Positions 11,134-23,700 of a stretch of 64,000 nucleotides of DNA are shown piece by piece. This DNA is from Haemonchus contortus. Lineage: Eukaryota; Nematoda; Chromadorea; Rhabditida; Trichostrongylidae. The stretch is taken from assembly GCA_000469685.2 (NCBI GenBank), contig LS997564.1, positions 1-64,000 of the forward strand. Direction: 5' to 3'. A model generated the notes under the pieces. The model ran no database searches, was not told where the DNA came from, and saw only the letters and a list, made by a program, of their open reading frames with translations. Numbering within the stretch: the first letter of the stretch is position 1; each line of letters begins with the position of its first letter. The position numbers were made by a program, and so were the translations under genes.

Positions 11134-12470
11134 ATGGTGATTGAATCTTGTTTTCTACGCCCCCTGTGGGCGGCGTCCGGTCCTTTCACCCACATATGTA
11201 TGTGTTCCCATCCTGCCGCCTCTGCTCCTGCCAAATTCGAACGTCCTAGGTCCACGGGGACAGGAGTTATGATTTTTTGCCGAAACATTTTGTTCGCACA
11301 AACTCCGCCCCCTGTGGGCAGGGTCCGGTCCTGCCACCCACCATATGTGTTCCCATCCTGCCGCCTGTGCTCCTGCCGAATTTGAACGTCCTAGGTCTAC
11401 GGGGACAGCAGTTATGATTTTTCGCCGAAACATTTTGTTCGCACAAACTCCGCCCCCTGTGGGCAGGGTCCGGTCCTGCCACCCACCATATGTGTTCCCA
11501 TCCTGCCGCCTGTGCTCCTACCAAATTTGAACGTCCTAGGTCCACGGGGACAGCAGTTATGAATTTCCGTACAAACAGACAGACAGACAGACAGACGGAC
11601 AGACAGACGCGAGCGCTTTATATAAAGTAAGGATTATTATGAGTTACGAATTTGCAGCCTAAAATTTCTAACGTGCACGCCCCGCCCACTGTAAGCGGAG
11701 TTCGATCTTGTCAACTGCCATAAGTGCTCCCATGCCGCAGCCTGCACTCCTACCGATTTTGAACGCTTTGGGTCCACTGGGACAGGAGCTATGAATTTGC
11801 GATCTAGAATTTCTATCGCGTACGCCCCGCCCCTTGCAGGCGGAGTCCGGTCCTGCTACCTGTCATAGGGTTCCCATGCCACCCCTGTACTCCTACCAAT
11901 TCTGAACGCTTTGGGTCCACTGGGACAGGAGTTATGAATTTGCGATCTAGAATTTCTATCGCGTACGCCCCGCCCCTTGCAGGCGGAGTCCGGTCTTACT
12001 ACCTGCCATAAGTGTTCCCATCCTGTTTACTTCACTCTTACCAAGTTTGAACGCTCTGGGTCCAGTGGAGCAGGAATTATGAAATAGCGACCTAAAATTT
12101 CTATCGCGTTAAATTTCTATCGTAAGCTCCGCCCCCTGTAGGCGGAGTCCAGTCCTGCCACCTACCATAAGTGTTCCCATCATGCCTCCTGTACTCCCAC
12201 CAATTTTTAACGCTCTGTGTCCAGTGGAACAGGAGTTATGAGTTTGCGGCCCAAAACTTCTATCGCGCACGCCCCGCCCCCCGTGGGCGGAGTCCGGTTT
12301 TGCCACCTGCCATAAGTATTCCCCTTCTGTCCACCGTACTCCTACCAAATTTGAGCTTTCTAGGTCCACGGGGACAGGAGTTATGAATTTCCGGTCAAAC
12401 ATACACACCGACACACACACACACACCGACACACTAACAGACACACTTAGCGAATTATATAATGTAGGAT
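11134..12470 (+). repeat. Tandem array of ~150-160 bp units (two sub-arrays)
   Basis: Units share the order: CTCCGCCCCCTGTGGGC, CCGGTCCTGCCACC, a GTGTTCCCATCCTGCC block, a CCAAATTTGAACG block and a GGGACAGGAGTTATGAA block. Each sub-array ends in a short microsatellite (GACA near 11,578-11,605; CACA/GACA near 12,405-12,450), followed by a conserved terminus of the type AGCG..TTATATAA.GTAGGAT. Related arrays lie at 34.3-35.9 kb (inverse) and 52.2-53.1 kb. The long open frames across it are products of the periodicity. Confidence 0.85.
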
Positions 12471-14363
12471 GTTTTTCATCAACCTTTTATTAAACTTTGT
12501 CTTAAGGCTAAAAAAGTTTTTTGCCAAGTTCCACAGTCATGATACAGTCTTTGACATTCAGTTTGAGAAGATAGAACTGAATAGTGAATCAGTAGAAAGC
12601 TTTATATGACTTCTACCACACACCTATTCACGAGTTGTTTATTTTGAAAGAAAGAATAGCCACACAGGAGCAAAAAAAATGACGGACTAGATCATTTTTT
12701 CTTCTAGAACAAGATAGGAAAGCGGAAGAGAGAAAACATGACCAGTTTTCTTTCAACACTGAACCACCAAAGACACATTTGATCGTCAAGTTTTTTTCAA
12801 ATAAAATTTCTACAGAAACATCTAAGGTTATACGAACGTGCAGTGCATGATTCTGAAGCGATAACAAGAAAAGTTTATAGACGGATGCGGAAAGATAGAC
12901 CAATCTGAAGGACAAAAGTTCAACTCATCCAGCATCTCGAGTTTTTATCAAATGTAATACCATCAATGTATTAAAATGAACGCTAGTTAAATAGCCTATC
13001 GCGGTAACACGCGATTTTTGATAATTTTCTCATTAATTCAATCAATCTTGAACATGACTCATAACGCATGAAAAATGACTTGTTTTCAGTTACCAGACCA
13101 CACAGGGTGAATATGGCACAATGGCTCGCAGCTGGCTGAGGACTATACAAGTGCAACTACGAGTCAAACAAAAGAGCTGCCATGGTCCAGTCAATTCGTC
13201 AGTCATCAGCCATGTCTCCCACGACCTTAGCTTCTTCAATGCTACTGTATCACGGTTCCCATCACAACCCTGGCACATCGAGTCGACGCATTCTCTTATC
13301 TTAACTTTCACAACTTTTTCATCTCGATCTAACCTTTCCCAAACTTCTCGCAAAAGGCCACATTCCCGGGGTGCGGGACTCAATATAAACCTCGCCTATA
13401 TAAGCTCGGCCGAACAAAGACCGAGGCCAGTTGCCTTCAAGGTTTTTGACGCTTCTCTTATGCCTTTTATCCTGCTTCCTAATTTGCTTCTCATATATCA
13501 CGCTTAAGGAATGTTCATTTATATCACTACGCCTCCATTTAGCTTTAAATTTGTATCTCGTATCAATCTCGTATGTATGAATCTCGTAAGCCATATCCTC
13601 AATAAGTTGTGCCTTTCGTATATATGATAACTCTTGCCTTTCGCATGAATCTTTCATGTGTTCATGGTTTAATTACCCAAGTTTGAGGTTTCTCTGCTTG
13701 ACGCAATAAAGCTCTGGTATTCGATCGCTGTAGTTGTGGCAAGTATAGTGATCGAGAAGTTAAACGACTATACTAGATATAACGGCTATAATATCGGTAT
13801 AGTTTGTATATAGCCGAAAACTCTTAGGCAATCAGAATAATTTTTTTCTCGGAGGATTACAATAAGGTGCTTTTAAGACTTTTTTTCTTACTTGACGCAA
13901 CCTTTCAATAATAAGGTCAAGATCAGCAGCGCGAAAAGGAAAACGAGTAGCAACAACATAACCAATTGCATTTTCTATGGGTTCCAAGGGATTATCCTTC
14001 GTTATACTATGCGAATTGAATCTGTTGGACATAAGGTGCAGGCTGTGTTGTTGATGTGCCAGTATGCCCTTTATTTTTCTGTTCAGTTTGTCTGCTCCAG
14101 ATTCCCTCACTTTCCGATATTTCGTCGTCCTTGCTCGCTACAAAAGGCAAAGTATATTTGACTGTGGTGGAAATGCGTAACAACCTTATTTCAACATCAT
14201 GCTTATTCGAGTACTAAATGACAGAATGCATCAAAAGTTGCACATTTGCTATGTAGTAATGCGCTTACCAATCAATTTCTACTGTTAAAAAAATTTTTTT
14301 TAATAGAAGACCATTTAAGTATTCTGTGGAGAAAGCCTTGAGATAATGATTTAGAAATACGGG
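12471..14363. other. Region with unidentified open frames
   Basis: Minus-strand frames at 13,319-13,657 (112 codons, rich in K, R and E) and 13,832-14,110 (92 codons) have plausible composition. The second runs into a good GTAAGA donor near 13,888. I recognise no domain and could not chain them into a gene. They could be exons of an unknown gene or an eroded transposon. Confidence 0.3.
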
Positions 14364-14660
14364 TGCGCTTCGTTACGCGCGTCCGTCGAAACTAGGCCAC
14401 GCCGCAGCCGTCGCACGCGGCGAGTCAGCCCGTGATACTTGACAGTCGTCGCAGTTGACAGTGTGCATACGTTTAGCGCTTGGTCCACGGCAGTCAGTTT
14501 AAAGAGAAGTTAACAGTTAGCAGTAACAGACAACTGCAAATCATTCGCTCCACTGACACTTGGTGGTACTGTAATTTCATCTCGAGACCTCATTGTGGTG
14601 CGACGCGTGCGAAGTGGGCGGGATGACCTTCTCTCGACGGACGCGCGAAAGGGGCGTTTT
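14364..14660. mobile_element. Foldback-type MITE, family also at 55.5 kb
   Basis: About 300 bp with inverted ends (GCGCGTCCGTCGA at the left; its complement TCGACGGACGCGCG at the right). A second copy lies in opposite orientation at 55,511-55,805. It shares the end motif, the CACTTGGTGGTACTGTAAT block and the CGTGGACCAAG block. No coding capacity, so probably a non-autonomous DNA transposon. Confidence 0.7.
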
Positions 14661-16776
14661 CCGAGTAATGTAGGGCACTACGGCACTGTGATTTCGGCTG
14701 ATACTTGCATCGTACTATGCATGCCTATACCAAACTCTGAGGTGAAATTTTAATTTTGGATCACAGCTTTTTTTCCAACGGTGAGCGCTAAAGAGTAGTC
14801 GACTTCGGGAGCCTTGGCTAAAGTCATTCACTCCTCGTCAGCCCTCTCATACTATCCATAGAACTAGGGCGGGCTCCCGTGCACCTATCCTGGCTTTTGC
14901 GCAGGTCAGGCTCATTTAGAGATTTTATGCATGTTTGTTGTGACAGAGTTTCTCCATCAGCAGGCTTGCCCCCATTCTGTACCGACAGCTTTCGTGCTAC
15001 CCCGAAACTCTTGTATGGCACGTCCTTCTCTTGGTCACAACATTATCCGCAGTAAGCTGAAGCCTGAAGCTAAGAGCTTTGCTGAACATTGCCTTTGTTA
15101 GCTTTTCTTTAGTCAGATTTCACGAATCGAAACGATGCAGCCAAATTAATGAAAAAATAAAAACAAGTAAAGCTCAAACCCAGTCTACGATGCGACCTTC
15201 CGCATACTTTGACATAAGTTTGTCCATCGTTAGGTTTTCCTTTCTGGTTATACCGAGCACCTTGTTCATGAGTTCATTGGAGTCTACTAAATAGGAGTAT
15301 TGGTCAGGTGTAGGGTAAAAACAAAAAGCTAAGCAAACCTACTTCTTTGGTAGCCTAGAAAGCATATTGAGAGCAACAGCAAGCAGCTTAGAAGGCGAGG
15401 CATTCCTGAAGGTACATCATTGTTGAGAATTACCCAAGGTCATAAGAATTTCTGGCCACGCCTTAGAAAGAAGTTTTCTGAAGATTGGCAAACGTGAGCA
15501 GTGGAAGGAAGGCTTCCGAAGTTCAGATCTGAAGGAGAGATTGCGTTTGAAGTGCCACCTTCGCCATGGCACGTTCGAAGCACTGCAGGGCCAGTTATCT
15601 GCTTCGTCGAACAGATGACAAATGGCATCTCCGAGTTGCAAAGTGGTTGTGAAAAATAAAACAGGACCGTTAATAGACCGCCGACTCGGTGGGCCTACTC
15701 ATTTTCCAAGTATTTCAAGGAAATCGATCTGCATGCAGAATGATAGATCAGGTTAAGTGAGTGGAGGAAAGCAGTGAGAAGGAACGTTTAAATGAACGAC
15801 TGTACAAGTGGGTGAGGGGGGGGGGGGGGAGATTCGTTTCCACTAGTTTACGCCCACTACACTCGAAAGTTTGTTACTTCTCTTCATCAGCGGCAACCAC
15901 CGACGACTATCCGTGAATCTCGATCAGTGAGCTGAACTCATTAAGGCGAAGAGGACTTCTGTAATGGTATTCAGACAAGTCGAAGGCTAGATAGTACCAT
16001 TTAAAAGCAAAAACAAAGCCATTGTGCCAATAGACCCAATGGAAGGAAGAATTAAATGCTCAATATGAAAACAGTAACAGCAGATTAAGTATTGGTAGTC
16101 ATAAGCGCAAGCATCACCACATATTGAATATAAGTAGTCTGCTGTGATTATGCCATTAGGAGGTGATGCTGACACAAAGAAACCACAGAATACAACGACA
16201 GAACCAAACAGAAAAGAAAAAGGTGAACCAAGCATAAAATTCGGCTGCCACAAAAATATATCAAGCGAATGGATGTATAACGCACATAGACAGTGGAGTA
16301 GCTCAATGGCTGTCGTACCATACAGAGAAAAGGATCAACGATAGAATTATGGCAGCCAGAATAAAAATGAAAGCGTATCCGACAGTAATGTCTACCAAGG
16401 CGCCGCGGTTGTGCCAAAGCAAGGAGGAATGAATTCTACATCAGCTCTGACGATTTCACTGGATCGTTCCCCAGAGTTGCCTATCTTGAGGCAGCGGGAA
16501 TGGTTCTGCAGCAAGAAGATCCGGAGCTCCGCGATACAAGCTGTGCCAAGAATAGGCGACAGCAGCCAAATGAATGATGCTGTGCAAGAGACCGGGGTGG
16601 ATGAGGTAAGAGACAGCTACTTATTCTAGCTCTAGCATCTATTCTAGTATTTCCTTTATCGGACTTCCGAGAATAACGGCAAAGCTGCGACAATGCTATT
16701 TTAAAGAGGCGAGCTGAAATCAGTAGAGAGAGCAAAAATGCTTTGATGGGCTGTATTCAATGCTTCCGGTCCTGGA
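14661..16776. other. Intergenic with short frames
   Basis: Contains a 14-G run at 15,816-15,829. At 16,140-16,740 several overlapping frames occur on both strands. One minus frame reads a membrane-like stretch (VGYAFIFILAAIILSLILF) near 16,350, and a plus frame ends at a consensus GAG|GTAAGAG donor near 16,605. Neither could be extended into a consistent gene model. Confidence 0.35.
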
Positions 16777-17040
16777 TGCTTTCATAGTCCGCCGGCCGGC
16801 CGGCCGGCGTGCCACGAGGCAGTGCTAGGGGGGAGGAGGGCGGCAGACTGTTGGTCAGTCCCTCGAAGGGCTGTAAACAAGGAGAGACAAGATCAAAAAC
16901 CATTTGTACGAGCCCCTAGTTGTTTGGTTTTTGATCTTGTTCTTCTTTTTTTTCAACCCCTCGACCGACCGTCTGCCGCCCTCCTCCCCTAGCACTGCCT
17001 CGTGCACGCCGGCCGGCCGACCGGCGGACTATGAAAGCAG
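16777..17040. mobile_element. Foldback MITE, copy A
   Basis: About 264 bp hairpin. The ends are inverted copies of GCTTTCATAGTCCGCCGG. Inside are CTAGGGGGGAGGAGGG and its complement, with a central pair of ATCAAAAACCA motifs. Related copies lie at 33,777-34,033 and 53,961-54,210. Non-coding. Confidence 0.85.
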
Positions 17041-17679
17041 CCAATCTGCCGTAATCTCTTATTGATTTCGCTTGTGGTCAGGTTTGAATATAAGTATAGT
17101 GTCATAGAATGGCCATGGGTAGCGACAAAGTTATCGCTGATATTATTGCAAATGGTGCTCTGGTTTTCTTCGTTATTGATGGGCATCATTCAAGGGATTG
17201 GCTAACGAAACGAATTTCTCAGCTATAAAAAATCACAGTGCGAGCAGATTCGCAAATGAATGGAATCATTCCGAAAGACCAAAAAGGAGGAGAGCTCGGC
17301 GCCAACAGGGCCATTCGACTGTGACAGTATAAATAGGCAACTTATCTCCAGTCCTGCGAGGTTAAGGCCTTGGTATACTTCTTATGTCATGCTGACGTAC
17401 TGTGTATCCGTTAAGGTTAGCTATTTGATGCGCTGATCTTTTGGACTTTTTCGCGCTCCTCATTGTTAGTGCACACCTCCACAGCCGTCGGTATGAGTGG
17501 AACTGACTTAAGTGACTTGCTGGATTTCCTTCCAATTATAGCAGCGCTATGAAGATTGTTGGCTGTGGTGTACCTACTATGTACAAGCTTGTTCACGCAT
17601 AAGTTCATGAGGATTATTTTCGGAACACATCACTACAGCAGCTTTTAAAACAATTTGGAAATAGGAGAGATTTTACGCA
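17041..17679. other. Intergenic, nothing recognised
   Basis: Lies just 3' of the minus-strand cadherin gene. Only short frames, with no domain or repeat terminus seen. Confidence 0.45.
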
Positions 17680-17685
17680 TTTATT
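17680..17685 (-). promoter_or_regulatory. Poly(A) signal AATAAA, long cadherin isoform
   Basis: AATAAA on the minus strand, 47 nt downstream of the TAA stop at 17,732. This supports a genuine 3' end there. Confidence 0.7.
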
Positions 17686-17731
17686 TAACCTAAACCAATC
17701 GTTATTGCTTCATGTCTACATCTCTTGGTTT

Positions 17732-20716
17732 TTAATGATCTTTCTGAGCAGCGACAACTTTTGCTAACTCTTCGGGCGTCATATCTGGACATGATTCGTA
17801 ACCAACGTCTTCGGGTCCCTGGAAACATTTCCATTTTTAGATACTGTTGATCGTATTCTAGTTCTCAAAAGAGAGGCGGCGGATACAATAGGTAGGTACG
17901 TCCTTGGTTGCGAAGTCCATCAAAGTCGAGAATGTTGTCAGAACCTGCGCAGATGCTCATAAGACGAAAGCTGCGGTGATCACGACATGTAGGCGGTTCA
18001 TATAATGGGAAAGCTCGTATAAAGGCCAGCCTATGCCAATTCGACTGTTGTCGCTATACTGTTCCCTGCCTCAAAAAATGCTGTTCCCAACAGAAGCTCC
18101 ACAGAACATACAAGAGGCTTACCTTGATCTAACCATAAGTCGGCAGAGCGTTAGATGGACCAATTCTGGGTGGTCGACCTAACGCTCCGGCGTTTCAGTT
18201 CAAGGAAGGCCTCCCGTATATAGAGGCCGCGGACTCCTGGCCTAGAGAACTGTCTTTAGTTTATCCTGCCTTACACAAGAATCAATTTCAATGGTTTTTC
18301 CGACTTTCAGACTCTGACGAGGGCGAACTTGCCGAATCGTTAGCCTTATAAAGTTGGAATTATGGAAAGGCCGAAATAGGCATACGTACTAGTTTAAGGT
18401 TATGCAAGATTAAGAGAAGGTCGATCAAGATGTAGACCTTCACTGATTCTGTTTCTGTATAAATTTCAAAGCTCTTACTCCTTACGACATCTCATGACTC
18501 GTAGTTCACGAGATGACTTCAAAAGTAGGAGGGGAATCGTAATTTATTAGTTGTAGATAAGGAGAACTTACAGCTTCGGGTAACGGTGCCGGAGGAGCAG
18601 ATGGTGGCACAGGAGAGGGGAACTTCTGGAACATACCCAGTTGAATGTGGACTTTCTTCATTTGAAAGTTCTAACTCCGCACGAAGGAGTTTGGTCACAG
18701 CTAGTCTTTTTCAGACTCAATTTCGCCTGACACCCTTTGCATTAGATTGCTCAAGGCAAAAATGGCCGAAAATCAGGAGCAATTTGCCATCCGCTTTATG
18801 TGAACTCTTCCTTTTTAGCGTGAACAGAACCTAATCTTCCCTCTTTCTCTCACCTACTTCTTGCTAAGGATCTCTCGACTGTATCATTCGGACCTTGAAT
18901 AAGGAATTATTAGCGTAGCTGGGCATGATACTCACCTCGGGAGACTTCTTTAGCACTTCGATCTCTGCCTTCTTGGGAGGTGCAGGAGGAGGAGGAGGAG
19001 GAGGTGGAGGCGGAGGGGGAGGTGGGGGTGGTGGGGGTGGAGGCTGCGAAGGTGGTGGAGGTTGCGACTGTGGTGGGGGTACCGAAGATCCGGAATCTCG
19101 ACTGTCATCAGAAGCCGTTTCAGCCCGTTTCACGTTTTGTACTTGGGCGGAGGAACCCTGAAACGTTTCTTACATGGAAATCAACATTCATATAAAAGGA
19201 TGAACCAAGCTATAACGATTGCAGCAAGGCTTGTAGTAGCTCCTTCGATAAACACCACTCCCAACTGCTGCTGAGCAGCTTTATTTACTGAGTGGGCCAC
19301 TTTCAGCAGCAAGTAGCAAGAGTGGCGCGGAGCTGTCCCTCGGCCTTTCCCACCAAGTATCCCTTAGGTTTCCTATTGTTTTCCGAGAGCCACGCATAGC
19401 AGATTTTCCCATCCGAACATCATGGCAATGAACCCGGAAGAAAAATAGGAACTATAGTAGTTACTGGTCCATTAAACCAAGAAACAGCTACAGGTGTGGA
19501 TGTGGGAAAGTATAGACGGTAATACATATTATTATACTATGAGAGGATCTTTCTCATGAGAATATCCACCGTACCCGGCAGTAACTTGGTAAGCCTGTTT
19601 GACCGTTCATCGGTTAACTCTTCGAAAAATTGCCGGTGTCGCATGCGCTACTTCCCATGACTATGGTAAGAGGACCGACATGTAATACCAACCCGTCTAC
19701 CACGTGAACCTTTAGGGAGGAGCTCTAGAAGCCAGGTCGGTAAGATGATAGTGATAACGCAAACACAGCGCAGACCGGAACATAGACGTAAGCTTCTTCA
19801 CAGAGGTGGTGATGCTTTCCCCAGAATTCCCTTGGCAAGCGGCACTATTCCCAGGTGACCACCGTATCCTCCCACTGATAATTCACACTCCTCCCTTTTC
19901 ACAGCGTGTGAAAGCGCTGCTCTAGAGTGCCGGAACTTCTCCCCGAATCCCCACCGCAAGCCGGCAGTGGTCCGCGGCAGCTACCCCACCCCTGCACTGG
20001 GAACTCGAAGCTTTCCCTCCATAGCGCGTGACTGGGTGAGGCGGACGCGGCGTCATTTACGGGGAGGAGATACCGGACCCGCTACTCTATAGCTTCAGCA
20101 GCCTGGCAGTGGAAGCGGACGTCATCACTCCAGAATCCCCAGAAACGAAAACCGTACATCATCCCTTCGGAGTTGGCTACTCTACTGCAATCGAGGTGAG
20201 ACATTTCCACAAGATGCACTTCTCAAATATTCATGTAGGCAAAGCTTGTAATACCTTTCTGGGAGCTTGGGGTTCAGCTGACATTGGTTTCTTCTTGTCA
20301 CAACAATGCACTATAGAGTAGAAGACGGCTGACGCGGCAGCAGTAACCACGTACCACCACATGCTTGCCTCTGAACCAACTTGTGAACTAGGTGTCGCCT
20401 ATATGTAAGCTCATCACTTTGGTGTGAATTAAATATCGCAATCGAGAGAACAGTCAAAGGAAAGGACCACCTGTGAATGGCATGTGGAGCGTTGTCGTCC
20501 GTGCTGAACTAATGAACTACAAGAGTGAATCATACCAGCCAGGATGTTATGTATTTTGCTCAACATCATGGCGATAACTTAGGGGTAATCCTGAACAGTC
20601 AGAGTGGTAACATCACAATGAGCTCGGTGAGTTACAATCCATCATCTTCACTTACCTTAGAGGGGCTATGCTCGACTTCCAGTGAATCTTGGCAGAGTGA
20701 ATCCACGTTTGAGTCA
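17732..20716 (-). CDS. Cadherin cytoplasmic tail, long proline-rich end (4 exons)
   Basis: Exons 20656-20716, 18936-19157, 18572-18625 and 17732-17818 (TAA), with good GT-AG sites. The first (acidic and serine-rich, [15 protein letters not shown]) has a GTAAGT donor. The second (74 codons) has a serine-rich start, then a run of about 18 prolines, then [16 protein letters not shown]. The third is [18 protein letters not shown]. The last ends [16 protein letters not shown]. Phases link these exons to 22,951 if an internal GTACAG donor at 22,910 is used. The poly-proline stretch could bind SH3, WW or EVH1 domains (inference). The alternative is that 17,732-19,157 is a separate small gene, although no start exon was seen. 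Confidence 0.65.
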
Positions 20717-23700
20717 CTACGGATGTAGTGCCGAAGCCAAACTTACGGATTTGCTTAATCCGTCAAAGATTGGATCTCAAGAAGCTTGCGAATCATCTTA
20801 ATCAAACGGCATTTCAGACACCTGCTTCCGCTTGCTTCAGTCTCGAGATCTACGACTCCACAACCACATGTCTCAACTTCCTCAATATGTTCGGAACCTC
20901 TCCCCGAATTCCACGGCAAGCGGCTGAGGTCACGCGGCGGCTACCCTACCCTAGCAGTGGGAATTCAAACCTTTCCCTTCGAAATGCGCGACTGGCGTGA
21001 TCGGGTACGACAAACACGGCGCCGTTCTCGGGAAGAAGATACCGGACCTGTGAATTGGAAGTATAATTACTCGGTTCCACTAGAATCATGCGATCCCAGA
21101 TCGTAATCGCAACGAATACCCTGCATCTACTGGTTCATTCTGAACGATTTTTCTTTACTGATGATGAAAATTTTATTCAGATAAAGCATTCGAAGACTTG
21201 TATAAGAGGTTTCACCCTTCAGCTCTTTTTTGAGAAATTCCTGTCCTGGAGCTGGCGGTGCTCCAATAGATGTGCTCACATCGATAAGTGATCGGATTCG
21301 GTTGGAAGGGGAAGCAACAGCAACGACATATTTTTCCTTCACTATACGGCCACCATTTCTGATGGTCTTGGAAAGGATAGAGATTCTTCGAACACATGTA
21401 GACCTTTGAATAACTCACTTCGTCTGCGGCAAACAGGAGTACCACTTGGATGAATCAATGTGCTTGCGGAACACTGACTCAATCGTTGATAAATCAACAC
21501 GAGGGGAAGGCCATAGACGGCATTCGTCTCCGTTTTTCTAGAAGAACGTGACGATGGTTTTTATGTCAGAAGTTGGGACAGCAACTACAATACCCACCCT
21601 AATTGTTCGAGAAAAGGCGAAAGAAAACACGGACTCGCGTTTTTTTCGTCTTTTCTTTATAACTAGGTTAGTTTTAACTGATTAACATATAATCAGCCAC
21701 TGCATAGGGGTTTTCCCCTTGTAGTGTTTAGTTGAAGATGTCGGTACGGATGTTATGTTGTCCAATAATTGATCTAATCGTAAGTTGCAGAAGGCCGCGT
21801 GCGTGCCCTCGCCTACTCATGTGTTGATTACCCAGAAAATGACCTAAAAGTTTATTACCCTTGCTGCTTTCTTCACAGTTTATATAAAACTTCTAACGCT
21901 CCAAATTTTTTGTCACAGAACCCCCTAACGAACCTAGGACTCAGGGCTCCTTGTAAACGTGTCCTGCATTGTGTACAGGGCATACGTCCTCTAATAAAAC
22001 CTAAATTACTTGGAAATTTTTTTGAAAACTGCACCTCGAAGTCTATATCAAACTGGTAACTCGGTAACGAATATAGCCTCAGGTAAAATCATACAATACT
22101 GCGACCGATGGTGGGCCATAAGTTTGCTAAAGCGCTCCAAGTAAGAAAGCCATAACTTGCGGTTGACGACGAGTACGATGCTTGCTTGAAGGCGTATAAA
22201 TTTCTATTCCATACGCCTTCATGTAAGCCCTCAGTAATGGCTAAAAACGGAAATTCAAAAGTTTGGGTCTTGTTGCAGTTTGGGTCTAAGCATGTGTTGT
22301 AGCATTCTGCACACGCACGACGATGTCTGATCTTCCTGCTCCGAGTACAGCTGGAGTGAGTATCCGTCTGTTCGAGTATCCCTTTTTCCCGTCAGTATGT
22401 TCGAGTTAGACTATCAAACAACAAGACCCGAAGCTATGAATTTCCGTTTTTAGCCGTTAATGGGGGCTTACATGAGGGCGTTTAGAATACAAGCCTATAC
22501 GCCTTCATGTAAGCCACCTTCATACGATTCTCAACTTGGTCGTAATCCTAGTAAAGTAGTGTTAAATGCAGAAATTATATCGATTAATAAGAGAAATGCA
22601 AATGACAGATAGCTGTCATCAAGGATCTTCAACCTCTTTTGAGGCCTTCAGAGGCACAATTCAGAATCGGTAGCTTCATTTCGAAACAATAAATGATACA
22701 CCCTAAATAAAAGACTAGATATTTGGCACATTTAGCACTACATCAAAACTATCACAAGCTATACTACAATAAATAACAGATAATGAAAGAGATCTACCCA
22801 TAGACATATACAATTCTGAGATAGTTGAACAATTTGAAGCTATTTCTAACGTCATGAGTTCTGATCCTAGTTTATTAAATAATTCTCAAAAATAGGCTAT
22901 ATTTCTGTACATTCCCCATGGTGGTGGTGGCTGTGGCCTATGATCGGAGCCCTGAAATTCCGGTAAGCATTTTTTTATTTGAGGTGCTCCTATATACTCG
23001 ACTGGGAATACATACCAAGCTTTCTGAGGAGCTCTGATAGCGATCAGTGTCTGATAAAGATCTGAAAAATGTGAGTAGAATAACTAGTAATAATGGAACT
23101 TCTGAAACTGTGGACGTGTGGAACTCACGGGCGAACAGCAAGTACGATGTCGGCAACGGTTCTCGGTGGTGTCGTAGCCGACCTCATTTTACGGTGTTGT
23201 TGTCTCTGTAAACAAATGTTGTTGTAGTAATGGCGAACTTTTTTTAGAAGGCTCTTCACATTCGACAATAGAATTAGTTCCAAACGATTACTAGATTAAC
23301 ATTAGAAGCTAGTATATGCGAGGTGTTTTTATGGAAACTTTGACGACTGTCAACTTCCAAGTACGGCTTTCTATGAACCTCAGCATAGTTGTATTACTGT
23401 GTTTATTGTTTTCTAGAACTCTTCACGAGGTTTGTAAATGAGCTTTATTAGGCTGACGTTTCGGCGAGGTCGCCTTCTTCAGAGCCTGAAAGGATCATTA
23501 CAATTTGTGACTTTGATGACTGTATTTTTTCGAGCAATAAAGTATTCCTTATGGGTCGATTGAGTCTGGCGAGACTCTAAAAGAAGTTAAAGTCCTCGGG
23601 CACAGCTATCTATCACCTGCATTACTCGCAAATAATGAATATCATTCAATCCACGCTACTTTGTTCAAGTTACTACCATATCCCAAGATATTTGAGTTTC

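Noticed and set aside
11155..11545. ORFs of 80-92 codons on both strands
   Set aside because: Periodic products of the ~150 bp tandem units; no start, splice or domain support.
14824..15021. 65-codon minus-strand ORF with plausible composition
   Set aside because: No splice partners, domain or repeats to support it; left unannotated.
18925..19195. Glycine-rich plus-strand ORFs
   Set aside because: Antisense of the proline-rich cadherin tail exon, which has proper splice sites.
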